Source of the DNA: an uncultured bacterium
GTDB lineage: Bacteria > Planctomycetota > UBA1135
Reading direction: 5' to 3'
DNA: 64,000 nucleotides
NCBI GenBank assembly: GCA_937919925.1
Contig: CALFOT010000086.1
Location: 1-64,000 of the forward strand
The notes beneath the pieces were generated by a model. The model was not told the DNA's origin, ran no database searches, and saw only the letters and a list, made by a program, of their open reading frames with translations. Below are positions 63,941-64,000 of this stretch, piece by piece; within the stretch, counting starts at the first letter, position 1; every line of letters starts with the position of its first letter. The position numbers were made by a program, and so were the translations under genes.

Positions 63941-64000
63941 TTGGCTTGAAGAAACACTAGACCGCGATTTTGGCGAAGCTGTCCCGGAAGGGTTTGCTTC
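63933..64000 (+). CDS. Probable anti-sigma factor (truncated by window end)
   Basis: ATG 63933 overlaps the ECF sigma stop by 8 bp and reads MTDWLEETLDRDFGEAVPEGFA before the window ends; not in the ORF track. An ORF translationally coupled downstream of an ECF sigma gene is usually its anti-sigma factor. Only 22 residues are visible, so the assignment rests on position. Confidence 0.55.
   Translation, partial: MTDWLEETLDRDFGEAVPEGFA

Overview
The window is one continuous, densely packed bacterial chromosome segment with about 61 protein genes and no rRNA, tRNA, CRISPR array or insertion sequence that I can see. The host is a diderm with a lipopolysaccharide-type outer membrane (kdsD, kdsC, an LptC/LptA-like protein, LptD) and a Tat component. 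Lineage cannot be fixed without a search. RNase HIII, FIST, DUF3299, an ECF sigma/anti-sigma pair and the secreted EF-hand protein would fit Planctomycetota or a neighbouring phylum; this is a guess, not a result.

Layout. 1-4554 (minus): a secreted EF-hand/Gln-Gly repeat protein cut by the window edge and missed by the ORF track, a FIST sensor protein, and a three-gene ABC exporter/DUF3299 lipoprotein operon. 4621-15768: a 3-hydroxyacyl-CoA dehydrogenase/enoyl-CoA hydratase fusion, pdxH, a fused LeuC-LeuD-type dehydratase, hypBA, a DUF302 protein, a Cas4/AddB-like Fe-S nuclease, purH, prfB with an intact programmed +1 frameshift, an HD hydrolase and rpiA. 15893-18034: feoAB. 18065-32380 is the replication and segregation core: gyrB, a DciA-like protein, dnaN, dnaA, a cysteine desulfurase, parA, a BshC-like protein, pyrF, hemW, a sigma factor, a large protein ending in an HPr domain, and parB with a perfect parS inside it. 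The probable origin is the 353-bp dnaA-dnaN gap, with DnaA-box-like sites there and upstream of dnaA.

32432-45470: a degenerate cyclophilin, two secreted or membrane proteins of unclear role, a DUF374 acyltransferase, rnhC, moaB, then the tat/LPS-transport operon on the minus strand. 45551-52849 (plus): site-2 protease, scpA, thioredoxin, fmt, rsmB, a small membrane protein, a TIM-barrel isomerase and an aldehyde dehydrogenase, mostly overlapping or closely spaced.

52945-57873 (minus) is the most distinctive block. It is a translationally coupled operon for the lower benzoyl-CoA pathway: glutaryl-CoA dehydrogenase, 6-hydroxycyclohex-1-ene-1-carbonyl-CoA dehydrogenase (had), 6-oxocyclohex-1-ene-1-carbonyl-CoA hydrolase (oah/bamA), a dienoyl-CoA hydratase-like protein (dch) and an SDR. 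No benzoyl-CoA reductase or ligase lies in the window. 58072-64000: an isopropylmalate/homocitrate-synthase-family enzyme, two unrecognised proteins, mgtE, a signal peptidase I with a long insertion, and an ECF sigma factor overlapping a probable anti-sigma gene cut by the window end.

A recurring feature is a TAnnnT hexamer 5-8 nt before the start codon in at least seven genes, which suggests leaderless transcription. Many start codons were moved from the ORF track to GTG/TTG/ATG codons that overlap the upstream stop.
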